The notes: a model not told the origin generated them from the sequence alone. A stretch of 64,000 nt of DNA from Strongylocentrotus droebachiensis (GCA_035222895.1 JAVYIG010007877.1:1-64000), one strand, 5' to 3'. Counted from the first letter of the stretch, positions 1 to 11,289 are shown. Translations and numbers: made by a program.

Positions 1-1
1 C

Positions 2-829
2 ACTGCTGTTATTTCTTCTCATAAAGATATTAATTTACTAATTAGTAATATAAATTATGAATTAAGGAAAATAAGTGAGTGGTATATTTGTAATAAGTTG
101 TTTCTTAATGCCGAAAAAACCCACTATGTAATTTTTCATTCTAAACAAAAAAGGATTCCTAGTCATGTTGCCCCGGTGCGTATTAAAGATGATGTTCTTA
201 AGAAAACTGATATTGTTGAATTTTTAGGTATCAAACTTCATGAATCACTTGACTGGTGCCACCATATTACCCATATTTGTTCAAAAATTTCAAGGGGGGT
301 TGGTATCATGTCATTCTTTAAAAAGACGTTGCCGAAACATATATTATTAACTATTTACAACAGTATTGTTTTACCGCATATCAACTACTGTAATATTATT
401 TGGGGTAATACTTACAAGACTCATTTATATAAAATTCATATTCTTCAGAAACGTGCTGTTCGTATAATTTCTAATTCTAACTATTTGACTTCAAGTGCTC
501 CTTTGTTTTATGATTTAAAATGTTTGCCAGTCTTTGACCTCATAAAATTAAACAATTTAGTCTTCATGTTCAAATTTCATAAACAAGAGCTCCCATCAAT
601 ATTTAATAACATGTTTAAAACAAATTCTTTTTACCATTCTTACGAAACCAGAAATAAATCAAACTATCATTACCCCTTTGTACGTACTTCCTTGACCCAA
701 CACACTTTAAGATTCCAGGGTATACATGATTGGAATTCCTTACCTTATAATTTAAAAAGTAGTTCAACCCTATCAAAGTTTAAATATTCATGTAAACAGT
801 TCTTGTTTAAATCAAATGAAGTGCACTGA
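2..829 (+). CDS. LINE ORF2 reverse transcriptase, C-terminal part (partial)
   Basis: The frame is open from base 2, so the true start lies outside the window. Translation begins just after the catalytic FADD motif: TAVISSHKDINLL aligns with the segment following FADD in the intact LINE ORF2 at 57310-60504. Downstream blocks include NKLFLNAEKTHYVIF, VEFLGIKLHESLDW, LPHINYCNIIWGNT, LQKRAVRIIS and a WNSLP block near the end, all typical of the thumb and C-terminal region of Jockey/CR1 RTs. It ends at a clean stop (829) with no internal break. The fragment itself lacks the catalytic residues, but the copy may be complete outside the window. Confidence 0.88.
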   Translation, partial: TAVISSHKDINLLISNINYELRKISEWYICNKLFLNAEKTHYVIFHSKQKRIPSHVAPVRIKDDVLKKTDIVEFLGIKLHESLDWCHHITHICSKISRGVGIMSFFKKTLPKHILLTIYNSIVLPHINYCNIIWGNTYKTHLYKIHILQKRAVRIISNSNYLTSSAPLFYDLKCLPVFDLIKLNNLVFMFKFHKQELPSIFNNMFKTNSFYHSYETRNKSNYHYPFVRTSLTQHTLRFQGIHDWNSLPYNLKSSSTLSKFKYSCKQFLFKSNEVH

Positions 830-995
830 GTAGATTTTTTTTTTTTTTTTTTTTTCTTCTTCTGTACAATGTTCTGCCTGCGGTGTGTGTTGGTGTGTCT
901 GTATGCATGTGAATGAATGAGGGTGGGTGTATGTTTGTTTTGATAAGTTTTACAATATTTGTTATAATAATTTGCTTGTATGATTACTTTTGTAC

Positions 996-1035
996 AGGGC
1001 CCCATTCTCACAAGTTTTGCTTTTCTTGGGGTCCT
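996..1035 (+). other. LINE 3' UTR stem-loop
   Basis: AGGGCCCC (996-1003) can pair with GGGGTCCT (1028-1035), one pair being G-U, closing a 24-nt loop. The intact LINE on the minus strand has the same architecture (57125-57164) with different stem bases, and a third LINE has it at 21470-21513. 3' hairpins in CR1/L2-type LINEs can be recognised by the element's own RT. The pairing is seen; the function is inferred. Confidence 0.6.
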
Positions 1036-1365
1036 TCCGATTTTGCTGTTAATTTGATATGTATTTTATTTTGAATTTTAATGGAAAATAAATGAAATGA
1101 AATGAAAAAATGAAATTAAAAAGATAGTTGATGAGCAAATAACACATTAAAGGGCACTGGTAATCAAATCCATTGACTTTATAAGGCTTTAGTTTTGCAG
1201 ATCCAAATAAGACCATTACCCAGGGTCACAATGGTCATAAACGAGATAATAATTGTTAACCAAGCTGGGCACATGCACTTTATAGGGCTCTTACTGAAAT
1301 TAAAACGTATGAATTTGGGTTTTGTTGTCACAATTGTAAATGAATTCACGAAATGGAGCACTTAC

Positions 1366-1446
1366 GTAAAGGCCTGCTCCGAAAACAACCATGAAATAAC
1401 ACACAATGGCTGCGTAATCACCAGGGACGAGAACGGCAGTCGCCAT
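1366..1446 (-). CDS. Candidate exon 1 of an SLC5-like sodium/solute cotransporter
   Basis: On the minus strand an ATG at 1446 in good context (A at -3, G at +4) opens exactly 27 codons, then meets a strong donor, GTAAGT, at 1365-1360, giving a phase-0 intron. The peptide contains VPGDYAAIVCYFMVVFGAGL: a short N-terminus followed by a first membrane helix of the type (A)DI/DYxxIVxYF...AVGL found in SLC5 symporters, where an early intron also follows this helix. The rest of the gene would lie at coordinates below 1, so intron 1 would contain the LINE at 1-1112. A CT-rich microsatellite lies directly upstream. The match is short, so the family call is moderate; a chance open stretch with a perfect donor is the alternative. 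Confidence 0.5.
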
Positions 1447-1504
1447 TTTGAAAATGGTGATATTCCAGGTTGCTGTTGTTTGGTTAAAATAAACAAATTG
1501 ACCT

Positions 1505-1540
1505 GAGAGATAGGGAGTGAGAGATAGGGAGAGAGAGAGA

Positions 1541-1578
<38 letters not shown>

Positions 1579-1630
1579 AGATAGAGAGAGAGAGATGAAG
1601 AGAGAAAGAGAGAGAGAAAGACAAAAATTT
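1505..1630 (+). repeat. (GA)n microsatellite
   Basis: Long imperfect GA/GAGA tract. Open frames across it (Arg-Glu or Leu-Ser repeats) are compositional artefacts. It lies about 60 bp upstream of the minus-strand exon at 1366-1446 and could be promoter-proximal CT-rich DNA; nothing more specific is visible. Confidence 0.95.
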
Positions 1631-1739
1631 AAAGATTTCATTTTTGTATTACTCTTGAGATGTTATTTTACTGTGATGGATTGTGTCATGTTTGGTACGG
1701 GGTCCACGCCGAATCCCTCCCCCTCCCCCTCCTGAAGAA

Positions 1740-2750
1740 AAAAAAAAACAAACATTGAAAAGGTTATCTTATAAAGGACATACTGAGGCAAGGCCTAGCC
1801 GATCGTGATGGAAAAGTGTAAGTTAAAAAGGGTATCAAATGAAACATATAGTGATGTCCATTAGAACCAATTCTTTTAAAAGAAGTATGTATAACGATGT
1901 AAAGAAAACTGCTTTACTCGCCCTTACTGACGTGAACCGCTTTTTTTTCTTGGAAATTTCCTTAATTTCTTATGCTGCATAATGAGCGATTCCCTTTGAA
2001 ATTAACATCAACGTATGATAATAACATAGAGCCAAACCTCACTATTGATGCTACCAAATGGAAACAGAAAAAGTGCTGGGATTAAAAACTGTGACCTAAC
2101 GTTTGTTGAAATACCATTGTAAAACACGAACAGGGATGGTACTTGACGCAGGTGTTAACAAAATAAATATAAATGAGGAGAGACTTACACAACTCCGGTC
2201 ATGATTTCAGGCGCCTTTATATATACTACCTGAAAGTCAGTGAAAGTGAGAAACCATAAAGCAACTATTCCTCGAATATCTTTTATATACCATAAAAAGG
2301 TTCTATAATACATGTGTGACTTATCAATCGTGTAATGTTTACGGTCTGTGTTGTAAACTTGCAGGTAGACCTAGTCTTAGGGTGTCTGATCGCACACTCG
2401 ATTTTGTGTGCTAAAATCCTTCCCTAAGAGATTGCGCGCATCCCTTTGCAGTCTACGTGCATTGCGCGATCATGCAAAATTGGTCAATGTTTTTTATTTC
2501 CAAATCGAGGTTCAAACCTTTATTGCTTGTAATCATGAAGGTGATACTCGAAAAAATGAGGTGTCATACGAAAGAGCAGGTTTATCTCCATAATTTCAAA
2601 GGGGCATCATCTCGCTATTAAATGTAGATATAGGCCTTAAATTGAGATTGGCGGTCGTCGGCGCTGTGTGCAAATGTAGCGACCAAATTAATTGCACAAA
2701 AACGGTATGATAGCCGCGCTGCGTACAAACTAAGTTTTAACACGTAAACC
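1740..2750. other. Non-coding stretch, nothing recognised
   Basis: AT-rich sequence with no convincing reading frame, RNA gene or repeat boundary. A 61-codon open stretch at 2408-2593 has no recognisable motif. Confidence 0.5.
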
Positions 2751-2870
2751 AATGGGGATCGCAACTATTTTTTTCTGGTACTCAGAATCCTGCGGGAATA
2801 GTCACTAATTAATGGGGATCGCAGCAAAATTAACTATTTTTCTGGTACCCGGAATCGTGCGGGAGAATGG
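2751..2870 (+). repeat. 60-bp imperfect direct duplication
   Basis: Two adjacent copies start at 2751 and 2811, each beginning AATGGGGATCGCA and containing a CTGGTAC block followed by a TGCGGGA block. Local tandem duplication; no terminal inverted repeats seen. Confidence 0.75.
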
Positions 2871-3469
2871 CTAAAATCACGACTGCAATTTCGACCAATC
2901 AGATGGCTAGATTTCTAAAGAGATGTATACCAAGTCATCTAGTGCTCCTCAACACTGTACGTAATAGTGCCTGGCAACTTCAGTGCGGGTCACCAGCGGG
3001 CAAGAGCACAAAACATCTGTATGCGCTGTACGTTTTGCGCCGAAAGATTACAGATTTCATATTGCTCCGTTTAGTCTCATTTCACAACGCCCCCTATCGT
3101 CAGAGTCAGCAGCCTAACACGTTAGCCTATGGACGTTTAAAAAAAAAAATCGTTAAAAATTCATTTTTTGTTTAAACGAAAAGCACATCCATCCCGACGT
3201 ACGTTATCACTAGCTCTTTCATTAGAGCCCTCATGTCGCATTGACTTTTGAAAGTTCACCCACCGTAATTTTTCATAATAGGTTGTAAGCTCGCCATTGC
3301 TTATAATACACATGTGAAACAAGTCGAACTTTGGACTCTGCCAAGCGATTGTAAGATTATAGGTCAAGCACACGAAGGATAAGAATCATGAATTATCATA
3401 GATCACTTCTGCTTGGTTCATTATTTCCATTTCATCCAACCCCCCCCCCCCCCCCCCCCCACCGTAATT

Positions 3470-4700
3470 TTTTCATTTAGTAAAAGCAAACATTTAGCCG
3501 AGGTAAGCAAAAACATGAATATTCATGACACACCATGGACTATTCGGTTATTCAGAGGGGTGCAATCGGTCATCACGTCAAACTCCCCTAATTGCCACCA
3601 AGTATTTCATATCATTATATAGTTTGGTATGTTTCTTTTACTCACTCATGAATTATTAAATAGCAATGATGGTTTAAAGATATGTAAAAGAAATTTTAGT
3701 TGATATTTATTAACAAAGTAATTTATATTTAGCAAAGCAATCTCACATACAAAATTACTATCAAGTGTCGTCTGCTACGCCGATTGTGGCCTGCTTCGTT
3801 TAAGGCACATAATCGTTTGGACTGTAAGGTATACCAGGGAGATTTGTATTTTCCAACGTATAGCAGGAAAATGTTGTATATGCGGATCCTTTTAATGATT
3901 ACGTAATGGAAGTGGCGAGACGCCACGATTACGTATGGTTTGAATAACTTAAGCAGGTGAAAGTTATTGTATTGAGAAGGAAAGGAATGTTCACACCCGA
4001 CGGCGCGGTGGCCTGTACGTATAGCGAAGAAGAAGAAGAATGTATAATTCGCGCCATTGCGCGAGAACTCATCAGACCCAATGGCATACACCCGGTACCC
4101 TGCAACACAGTGGAACATTCTAAGAAATTGAAAATTTATCTACAAAATAGACCTCTTGAATCATCTGAGACGTAACTTACCCTATTCTGATGACTTCAAT
4201 GAATGTCAAGATAACAATGGCTGCGTTTCCATCCAAAAAAATAAAACTAGTTTGCAATTAGAAAGGGTCCATTTCTCGATAATTTCACAAAATATATTTG
4301 CCGACGCATTCAATATGACGTCATTGACAGCTGATTGGCTAGTTGACGTCGAACGAGGTATATTTGTGCTGCAGTGATCCAGCGAGCGAAAATGAGACAA
4401 TTGGAGCAATATGATAACTATGTAAATTGTTGTTCATGATGCCATCTATCTAAGTTCATGTTCCAATAACACTGCAATGAGGATGCATCGTTTGTGACCG
4501 GTGTTGCGCGAATACGTCACGTATGTGTAGTTTTTTAACGGAAAATACCCGTTTTTCATACATAAAAAACGATAATAAATATAAGTGTATTATGCCGATT
4601 TATCACGAAAGCCATACTAATGATGAATAGGCTTCATCTTAACTGTATACATCGTAGCACCGCTTCTAATCATTGGACAACGTGATGTAGTGCATGTCTG
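3470..4700. other. Non-coding stretch, nothing recognised
   Basis: Preceded by a poly-C run (3440-3460). No exon, RNA gene or element boundary could be supported. Open stretches at 3729-4118 (minus) and 3957-4175 (plus) show no family motif and overlap on opposite strands. Confidence 0.45.
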
Positions 4701-4717
4701 TAAAATTTCACTTGTTC

Positions 4718-4840
4718 GGGGCAAAGTGGATGGGGCATATAGTGACATGTGTTATACAGCGTTTCACTTTGCCCCGGAGGTCCGGGGCAAAATGGATTTT
4801 TTATATCTTCATAGTGTTACATAGTGTTTCACTTTGCCCC
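4718..4840. repeat. Inverted GGGGCAAAGTG repeats
   Basis: GGGGCAAAGTG at 4718-4728 is inverted as CACTTTGCCCC at 4830-4840, and both orientations recur between them (about 4764-4797). This looks like a small foldback/MITE relic. No target duplication was identified. Confidence 0.5.
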
Positions 4841-4920
4841 ACTTTGCTCATCGCCTTCTACTAATCTATAATTATGTAAGAGGCGTCCTTTCTTCTTCTC
4901 CTTCTATCGGCCCCCTGTTC

Positions 4921-5075
4921 ATAGGCGCCGGAAGTGGGGGGCAGGGGGGGGCAGTTGCCCCCCCCCCAATCAAAAAAGTGGGGGGGGGCAAAACGCATTT
5001 TTTGCCCCCCCCCCAAAAAAAAAAAAAAAAAAAAAAAAACGCCCCCCCCCCCCTCAAAAAAAAAAAAAAAAAAGC
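4921..5075. repeat. G/C/A homopolymer-rich element relic
   Basis: Begins with GCGCCGGAAGTGGGGGG and continues as alternating poly-G, poly-C and poly-A blocks, including a TGCCCCCC/GGGGGGCA inverted arrangement. A similar start and layout is seen near 38123. Probably a degenerate end of a DNA transposon; the open frames across it are artefacts. Confidence 0.45.
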
Positions 5076-5681
5076 AGTAAAGGAGTAAGCATGGTTTGTA
5101 TTTTTAACCCAAAAGAACATAATAATAAAAACCTGAATTAAATAACATATACAATTCCATTCAAAGAAAAAGTTCACAGGAATTTAATTTCATAAACATT
5201 GCGCATGCCACCTATACGGTATTTATCAATGGAGGTCTGTATAATAGCGATACGCGCATATCGTGGACATATTGTGCGAGAATGGGAAAGCGTGTCTGTT
5301 TTGGGTGAGAAGACATGAGCCCCTGAACGCTGGCGTACTGAAGGGGGGGGGGGGGGGTGGGGTGTATTTCCTATTCGATACTAGTGATTTACAAATATTG
5401 CTGTTATGACATGATTTTCTGGTATTTTTCCCCATTTTTTTTGTAAGTCACACCTTTTTATACGTTTGTTGGAAAATAAGAAATTCCCAAACACTCGGGC
5501 GAAAAATACGCTTATTTAGAAGGCTTTATGTCATGGTCTGCAAAGTGGCTGGGCTCGAACCCCCCCCCCCCCCCCCCCCCCTCCCCTCACTTTTTGAAAA
5601 AGTATGTTAAAGAGAAAAAGAAAAAAAGACGGAGAGAAAAAATAAGTGACCTGCCAATGTCACAAATAAGGTATAACAAAT

Positions 5682-6900
5682 GCTCATCTGACCGTAATTA
5701 AATGCCTAAAACCCCCGAGCTTCCTGGGGTTGTGCCCCCTGGACCCCACCAAAGGCCCTAAGGCGGGCCCCTAGATGCTCATCTGACCGTAATTAAATAC
5801 CTAAAAACCCCAAGCTTCCAGGGGCTCTGCCCCCTGGACCCCACCAAGGGCTCTAAGGCGGGCCCCTGGATGCTCATCTGACCGTAATTAAATACCTAAA
5901 ACCCCTGAGCTTCCAGGGGCTCTGCCCCCTGGACCCCACCAATGGCCCTAAGGCGGGCCCCTAGATGCTCATCTGACCGTAATTAAATACCTAAAACCCC
6001 TGAGCTTCCGGGGGCTCTGCCCCCTGGACCCCACCAAGGGCACTAAGGCTGGCACCTGGATGCTCATCTGACCGTAATTAAATACCTAAAACCCTGAGCT
6101 TCCAGGGACTCTGCCCCCTGGACCCCACCAAGGGCCCTAAGGCGGGCCCCTTGATGCTCATCTGAACGTAATTAAATACCTAAAACCCCTGAGCTTCCGG
6201 GGGCTCTGCCCCCTGGAACACGTCAATGGCCTTAAAGAGGGCCCCTGGATGCTCATCTGACCGTAATTAAATACCTAAAACCCCTGAGCTTCCAGGGGCT
6301 CTGCCCCCTGGACCCCACCAATGGCCCTAAGGCGGGCCCCTGGATGCTCATCTGACCGTAATTAAATACCTAAAACCCCTGAGCTTCCAGGGGCTCTGCC
6401 CCCTGGACCCCACCAATGGCCCTAAGGCGGGCCCCTGGATGCTCATCTGACCGTAATTAAATACCTAAAACCCCTGAGCTTCCAGGGGCTCTGCCCCCTG
6501 GACCCCACCAATGGCCCTAAGGCGGGCCCCTGGATGCTCATCTGACCGTAATTAAATACCTAAAACCCCTGAGCTTTCAGGGGCTCTGCCCCCTGGACCC
6601 CACCAATGACCCTAAGGCGGGCCCCTGGATGCTCATCTGACCGTAATTAAATACCTAAAACCCCTGAGCTTCCGAGGGCTCTGCCCCCTGGACCCCAACA
6701 AGGGCCCTAGGGCGGCCCTGGATGCTCATCTGACCGTAGTTAAATATTAAAACCTCTGAGCTTCTGGGGGCTCCCCCCCCCCCCCTCTGGAACACGTCAA
6801 TGGCCTTAAAGAGGCCCCTGGATGCTCATCTAACCGTAATTAAATACCTCAAATCCCTGGGCTTCCGGGGGCTCAGCCCCTTGACCCCCTGCCGAGGCTT
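5682..6900 (+). repeat. 95-bp tandem satellite, 13 copies
   Basis: Units begin GCTCATCTGACCGTAATTAA at 5682, 5777, 5872, 5967, 6062, 6156, 6251, 6346, 6441, 6536, 6631, 6724 and 6824. Most periods are exactly 95 bp; the last units are distorted by a poly-C expansion. Each unit contains a potential hairpin, in consensus CCAGGGGCTCTGCCCCCTGG, followed by a GACCCCACCAA stretch and AAGGCGGGCCCCT. The conserved period suggests unequal exchange or rolling-circle amplification. No coding capacity. Confidence 0.97.
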
Positions 6901-7119
6901 GACCCCACGTCAATTTACGCTCTACCTGATTGTTAATACTCCACTTTGAAAAATGTTCCGCGGGACCTGCATGTAACGTGTAAGACTGGTGGTGATGCAG
7001 ATATTTCGTCTGCCCCCCCCCCCCTTCCGAACGTTTTTTCTCATTACGTCACAGCCCTTGGAAGGTGAGCCCCCTGGAGTGTTTGCCCCCCCCCCCCCCC
7101 CCCCCCCCAATCCCAAACT

Positions 7120-7860
7120 GCTTCCGGCGCGCCTGCCCCTGTTGTCTAGACAGACGGTGCAAGCTGCTTACAAGTCTCTTCTAGACCGACTTCCAGACAT
7201 CACACGCCCAGTTTACGAGGCAAAAATCAAACACTCTGTCATGCATCACATCGAGACCAAAGGCCCTGCTGTATTAGCACGTCCTCGTCGCTTAGCAACC
7301 GCCAGGTACAATATTGGCCAATCTGAATGCAACCACATGCTAGAATTAGGCATCGTCCGACCTTCTGGCAGTGATTGGGCATCCCCACTTCATATGGTGC
7401 CCAAGAAAAACCCCGGAGGCTGGAGATCGAGCGGTGTCTACCGTGAACTAAAAAGGAATACAGTGCTGATAAATATCCTATTCCCCATCTTCAAGATGTG
7501 ACCTCAGCTCTAGCAGACAAGCGAGTTTTCTTCAAAATTGATCTAATCAGAGTGTACCACCAAATTCACGTACACAAAACAGCCATCACCACTCCCTTTG
7601 GGTTATTTCAATTTGTGCGTATGCCTTCTAAGGTACGAAATGCCGCACAGACTTTTCAACGGTTCATTGATGAGGTAACCCGTGGTCTACCAGTTGCCTA
7701 TATACGCCTACATCGATGACCTCCTCATAGCGAGTGAGACACAAGAGGAGCATATTTAACACCTCCAACTAGCTTCACTTCTCCCGACTCTCGAAATACG
7801 GTGTCGTCATTCACCCACTCAATTGTGAGTTTGGCGCATCTTCCCTCACCTTCTTCGACC
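7120..7860 (+). pseudogene. Ty3/Gypsy-type LTR retrotransposon pol relic (RT domain)
   Basis: Successive frames give recognisable Gypsy pol blocks: DITRPVYEAKIKH and HIETKGPAVLARPRRL (linker before RT), then LELGIVRP and WASPLHMVPKKNPGGWR. A frameshift near 7465 leads to YPIPHLQDVTSALADK, FFKIDL, TPFGLFQFVRMP and NAAQTFQRFIDEVTRGLP. Another shift near 7700 leads to the catalytic-type YIDDLLIAS (7709 onward), followed by a stop and a weak RLSKYGVVIHP block near 7790. No LTRs, integrase or gag are visible, so this is a broken internal fragment. Poly-C runs flank its start (7014-7107). It ends where a LINE tail begins. Confidence 0.85.
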
Positions 7861-7876
7861 AGGAAATGGTCTTTAT

Positions 7877-8008
7877 TGAGTCTTAGGGCATTTTCTTATA
7901 TTGCTCCTCGCCTGTGGAATTCCCCGCCTTCCATCATCTATTTGCTAAAATTGACAACCTGGACCACTTCAAAGCTTCACTCAAAACTCACATCTTCCTT
8001 CAGACATT
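7877..8008 (+). pseudogene. LINE ORF2 C-terminal tail relic
   Basis: LRAFSYIAPRLWNSPP followed by a shifted FKASLKTHIFLQ-type block is the characteristic C-terminus of CR1/Rex-type LINE RTs. It starts immediately after the Gypsy relic, so one inserted next to or into the other, or a deletion joined them. Too short for clade assignment. Confidence 0.7.
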
Positions 8009-8111
8009 TAAATGCTAATTTCATTGGAGGAGCTCGCGCCTTTGAATGTTATCTGAAACAGATATATGGCGCCATACAAATGTTGTTCATCAATATCATC
8101 ATCTTAGGATA

Positions 8112-8610
8112 GGATGGTGACATCAAATTGATACAAGAACATCATAATAAGATTCCGACCCCGAAAACCCTATTGATATGTAAACTTTCATCGTACCAGC
8201 CCTTTTCTTTTGGAACTACATTTGAGCTAAACTGGAGCTTAGATGGCGGCCCTTTTTTATTTGGCCAATATGACCAGCATGACAGCCCCAAGGAGACCTG
8301 AAATTGATACAAGAACATCATAGTCAGATTCTCTGACCCTGAAAACCCTAAACTTTCATCATACTAGCCCTTTTCCTTTTGAAACTACACTTGATCTTAA
8401 GCTCAGATGACGGCCATTTTGGATTTGACCAATATGACCAGCATTACAGCCACAAGGAGACCTCACATTGGTAAAAGAACATCATGATCAGATTCCCTGA
8501 CCCTGAAATCCCTATATATGTATAAACTTCCATCGTACTAGCCCTGTTCCTTTTGAAACTACACTTTTAGCTCAGATGGCGGCCATTTTGGATTTGCCCA
8601 AAATGGCGGT
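8112..8610 (+). repeat. Three-copy, roughly 165-bp imperfect tandem repeat
   Basis: Three units recur, each with ATTGATACAAGAACATCAT or a variant (near 8133, 8301 and 8465), then CCTGACCCTGAAAACCC, a TTTCATC...CTAGCCCTTTTCC block and GGCGGCCATTTTGGATTTG. Divergence between units is substantial, so the duplication is old. No coding frame. Confidence 0.8.
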
Positions 8611-8639
8611 CCTAGAGGGCGCCCTTCTTGGCGCCCGGC

Positions 8640-9190
8640 AGAAATCGTAATAGTATCAGCTACCTCTGGGCCAAATTTGTTGCTTTAAGAAGAATCTGCG
8701 ACAAACATCCCTTATACAGTCCTACCAGCCCCGACTAGAGAGCGTCGGCAAGTTATTGTTTTCTTTCAAGATGCCGCCAAAGGACATCACAAAGGTGCCG
8801 CCGCCCCCTAAACCTGCGTGTTGTCACTGAATAATGTTAACCATTCATATCGCCCTACATACGATAATATTTCTTAACGGTAGGATATACATTCGCTGAG
8901 TACAGACCGGAGGTAAATGACCTCGAACCTTACGCGGGTTCGGCATGGAGAGTATTCAAAGAGATAAAACTCTTTACAGTGTGAAATTTTACAATACCCA
9001 ACAAAACCTTGGTTACATTATGCTGTTTGTTGATCGTAAAACGCCTCTTTTTATGCTAGTTTATGTTGATTTAATTGCATCGTTTTACAATATCAAGTAA
9101 TAGGAAGTAATAGCATTGTAAATACTTTGAAACATTTTAATAATATATACACCCATTTTATGTCAGTACGATAAAGTTGTTATGTACTTC
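8640..9190. other. Non-coding stretch
   Basis: A short ATG-initiated frame near 8771 (MPPKDITKVPPPPKPACC) has a plausible start context but closes after 19 codons. No other feature could be supported. Confidence 0.4.
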
Positions 9191-9204
9191 AGATGCACTC
9201 ATCC

Positions 9205-9530
9205 AAAAAAATCTATGGGACCGGACAGTATTTATGGGAAAGTACTCAAAACATGGGCCTGGCAATTAGCACCCATTTTGTCACTCTTTTTCAAGAATCT
9301 TTGACCCAAAACCATGTCCCATTGTGCTGGAAATCATCGACAATAATACCAGCAGCCTAAACACTTCAAGCATCCGAACCCAATGACTATTAGCCCATAT
9401 CCCTCACCCTCATTGGTGATGAAATGTTTTGAACGCATAATTCTTCAGAAGCACATTCTCCCACATTATACTGCCTGAAATAGATCCTTTATAATTTGCC
9501 TACCAACCACGCAAGTCTGTATTATGCCGT
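9205..9530 (+). pseudogene. LINE reverse transcriptase relic
   Basis: Pieced across three frames it gives SMGPDSIYGKVLK, WQLAPILSLFFKNL, NHVPLCWKSSTIIPA, PISLTLI, MKCFERIILQKHILPH and a final FAYQPRKSV. This order matches RT fingers motifs in the LINE at 47726-49291 (APGPDGICNKVLK, RPISLT, MKCFEKI, MQFAYRCKRGV). Several stops and shifts make it a dead fragment; neither end of the element is preserved. Confidence 0.8.
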
Positions 9531-9867
9531 ATGCATAATCTCTTGATTGTGCAATCTTTTGATAGCCCTCATCAAGCAACTGGTTACGGTTTCAACAATG
9601 ACACCTTGAGGCCGATATGAACACCAGTCATTTACCAGTCTTGTAAAGAAAGAATGAGGAGAATTTCGTGCAGTGTATTTAATATTATATGCGTTGCACA
9701 CAATAAAGGTCGAAAAACACGTAAGATTATCACCAGAGGGGAATTTAATTCATTGAGTAAGGGCGAGAACGATTTCAATTCAGTTTTATTTGGAATCATT
9801 CAAACATCAGTTTTGAATCATAAAGTTCTATTGGCCAGGTCAATGTCTATACCCGACTGCATTTTAG

Positions 9868-9871
9868 TAGA

Positions 9872-9910
<39 letters not shown>

Positions 9911-9945
9911 GTCGAGAGAGAGATCGAGAGAGAGAGAGAGATATC
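9868..9945 (+). repeat. (GA)n microsatellite
   Basis: GAGAGA tract with GTCGA and GATCGA interruptions. Frames across it are artefacts. Confidence 0.95.
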
Positions 9946-9949
9946 TCAT

Positions 9950-11280
9950 GTACACACATAACATCTAATGGCGGAGTGTATGAGGACGGGGGTGAAAACA
10001 TGACGTGGAACTGGGAAGATGCCTGACACCAATGGAAATGATTTCCCCCACATGCATGATATTTGATTGATATGCGATCCAAAGCATTCCTTATTTGTGT
10101 ATATAAGTGGTTTTCTTAACAGTACATGAAACTTTGAACAAGAAACATCACATTTGTTCTACAGATACGCTAAAAAACCATCGAATAATAATAAATGAAA
10201 TCTGATCTCAAATGACCGCTTTCTGTAATCTTTATCCTTGATGTACAGAACATCATGAACATGGTGTTCTGCATTGTCGGGGTGGGGGTGGTGGAGATGC
10301 AAGCCCAAAATATTTTCATCCTTCGTCTGGTCTAGTTTGATATATATTTGTAGAATTATACATTTAGCCAAGGAGTTTTTAGAGATGGAGACCCAACTGG
10401 CAAAAAATTATTCCAAGCAGCTGCCGTTTTCTATGGTTGCACTACGTATAGAATCTACTTGAGCGCTGTTACCTTTGATGTCCGAGGTTCGAAGACGCCA
10501 ATATCCGTCATTGGAAAGCTTGAGTAGTGATTGTTGTCACAAATAAATTTCCTTAATATTTCACTTTTTATTTGAACTAACGAGGGGAAAGTCGAACAGA
10601 TGCTAAAATATGAATACAAAAGCCTAATTGTGTCAAGAAATTTGCTTACATTGTATGACAGCAGCTTTAATTTGTGAAAAATAGTAAAAAATTCACAGTC
10701 CTAAAACCTGCAATTTGACACTTTTCCGATTACTTGCGGTTCACGAAAATAAAAAGTGAATAATTATGTTCATGTACAGTTCTTTATGATGTTATATGTC
10801 AGATTAGTGCCTACACAATTGCCCAGTCGAGTAATATTGATTAATATTTCAGAAAAATTTGCTCCATTTCCTTTCGCTTGCCTCCTGTAAAGGGAAGCAC
10901 TGCGTACTGCTCGTATTATCAGACGAGTGGTAGCGAAAAGTAATTATCATTACAAAAGAATATTTCCCTATGAAAGTGGCCCGTTAGTTCGCAGCTAGGC
11001 AGGAATCTTTTGTCTACGTATCTGCAAGGACGATCCAGTTAAGCACGTCATGTCTGACATATTTTCTCCTGGCGGCATCGAAGATGGTACAAAGAGAATG
11101 ACCTAGATAGGACTCCATCTTTTAAAACTTCTTGATTTAGCTAAGAAGATTTATTTGGTTTAAACTCCGATGTAAAGCTACTACACTCACGTGATGTATC
11201 TTGGGGTACTGAGAAATTAAATTAAAGTTCTTTGTCTTCCGGATTACAATCCCGTCTCCATTGCACAATAAGCCAGTTCA
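9950..11280. other. Non-coding stretch, nothing recognised
   Basis: No supported gene. A 70-codon minus-strand open stretch at 10159-10371 is His/Asp-rich in the middle but has no family motif. Confidence 0.45.
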
Positions 11281-11289
11281 TAGTTTCAG

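Larger units (their letters stand above)
1..1112 (+). mobile_element. CR1-like LINE, 3' portion
   Basis: 3' end of a non-LTR retrotransposon entering from the left edge. It has the C-terminal part of ORF2 (2-829), a poly-T run (about 838-855), a GT-rich 3' UTR, a stem-loop at 996-1035 and a terminal short repeat of the form AATGA at about 1083-1112. Short tandem repeats in place of a poly-A tail are usual for CR1/L2-type LINEs. The protein is closely related in layout to the intact LINE at 57-61.6 kb. The 5' limit is unknown because the element runs off the window. Confidence 0.85.

Noticed and set aside
1300-1735. Leu/Ser-rich and Arg/Glu-rich reading frames
   Set aside because: They are translations of the GA microsatellite; only the 27-codon segment at 1366-1446 has independent support.
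5682-6900. 95-bp direct repeats as a CRISPR-like array
   Set aside because: Whole units are conserved end to end; no repeat/spacer alternation.
8771-8830. Short ORF MPPKDITKVPPPPKPACC as a micropeptide or first exon
   Set aside because: Only 19 codons, no convincing donor and no similar copy; recorded but not annotated.
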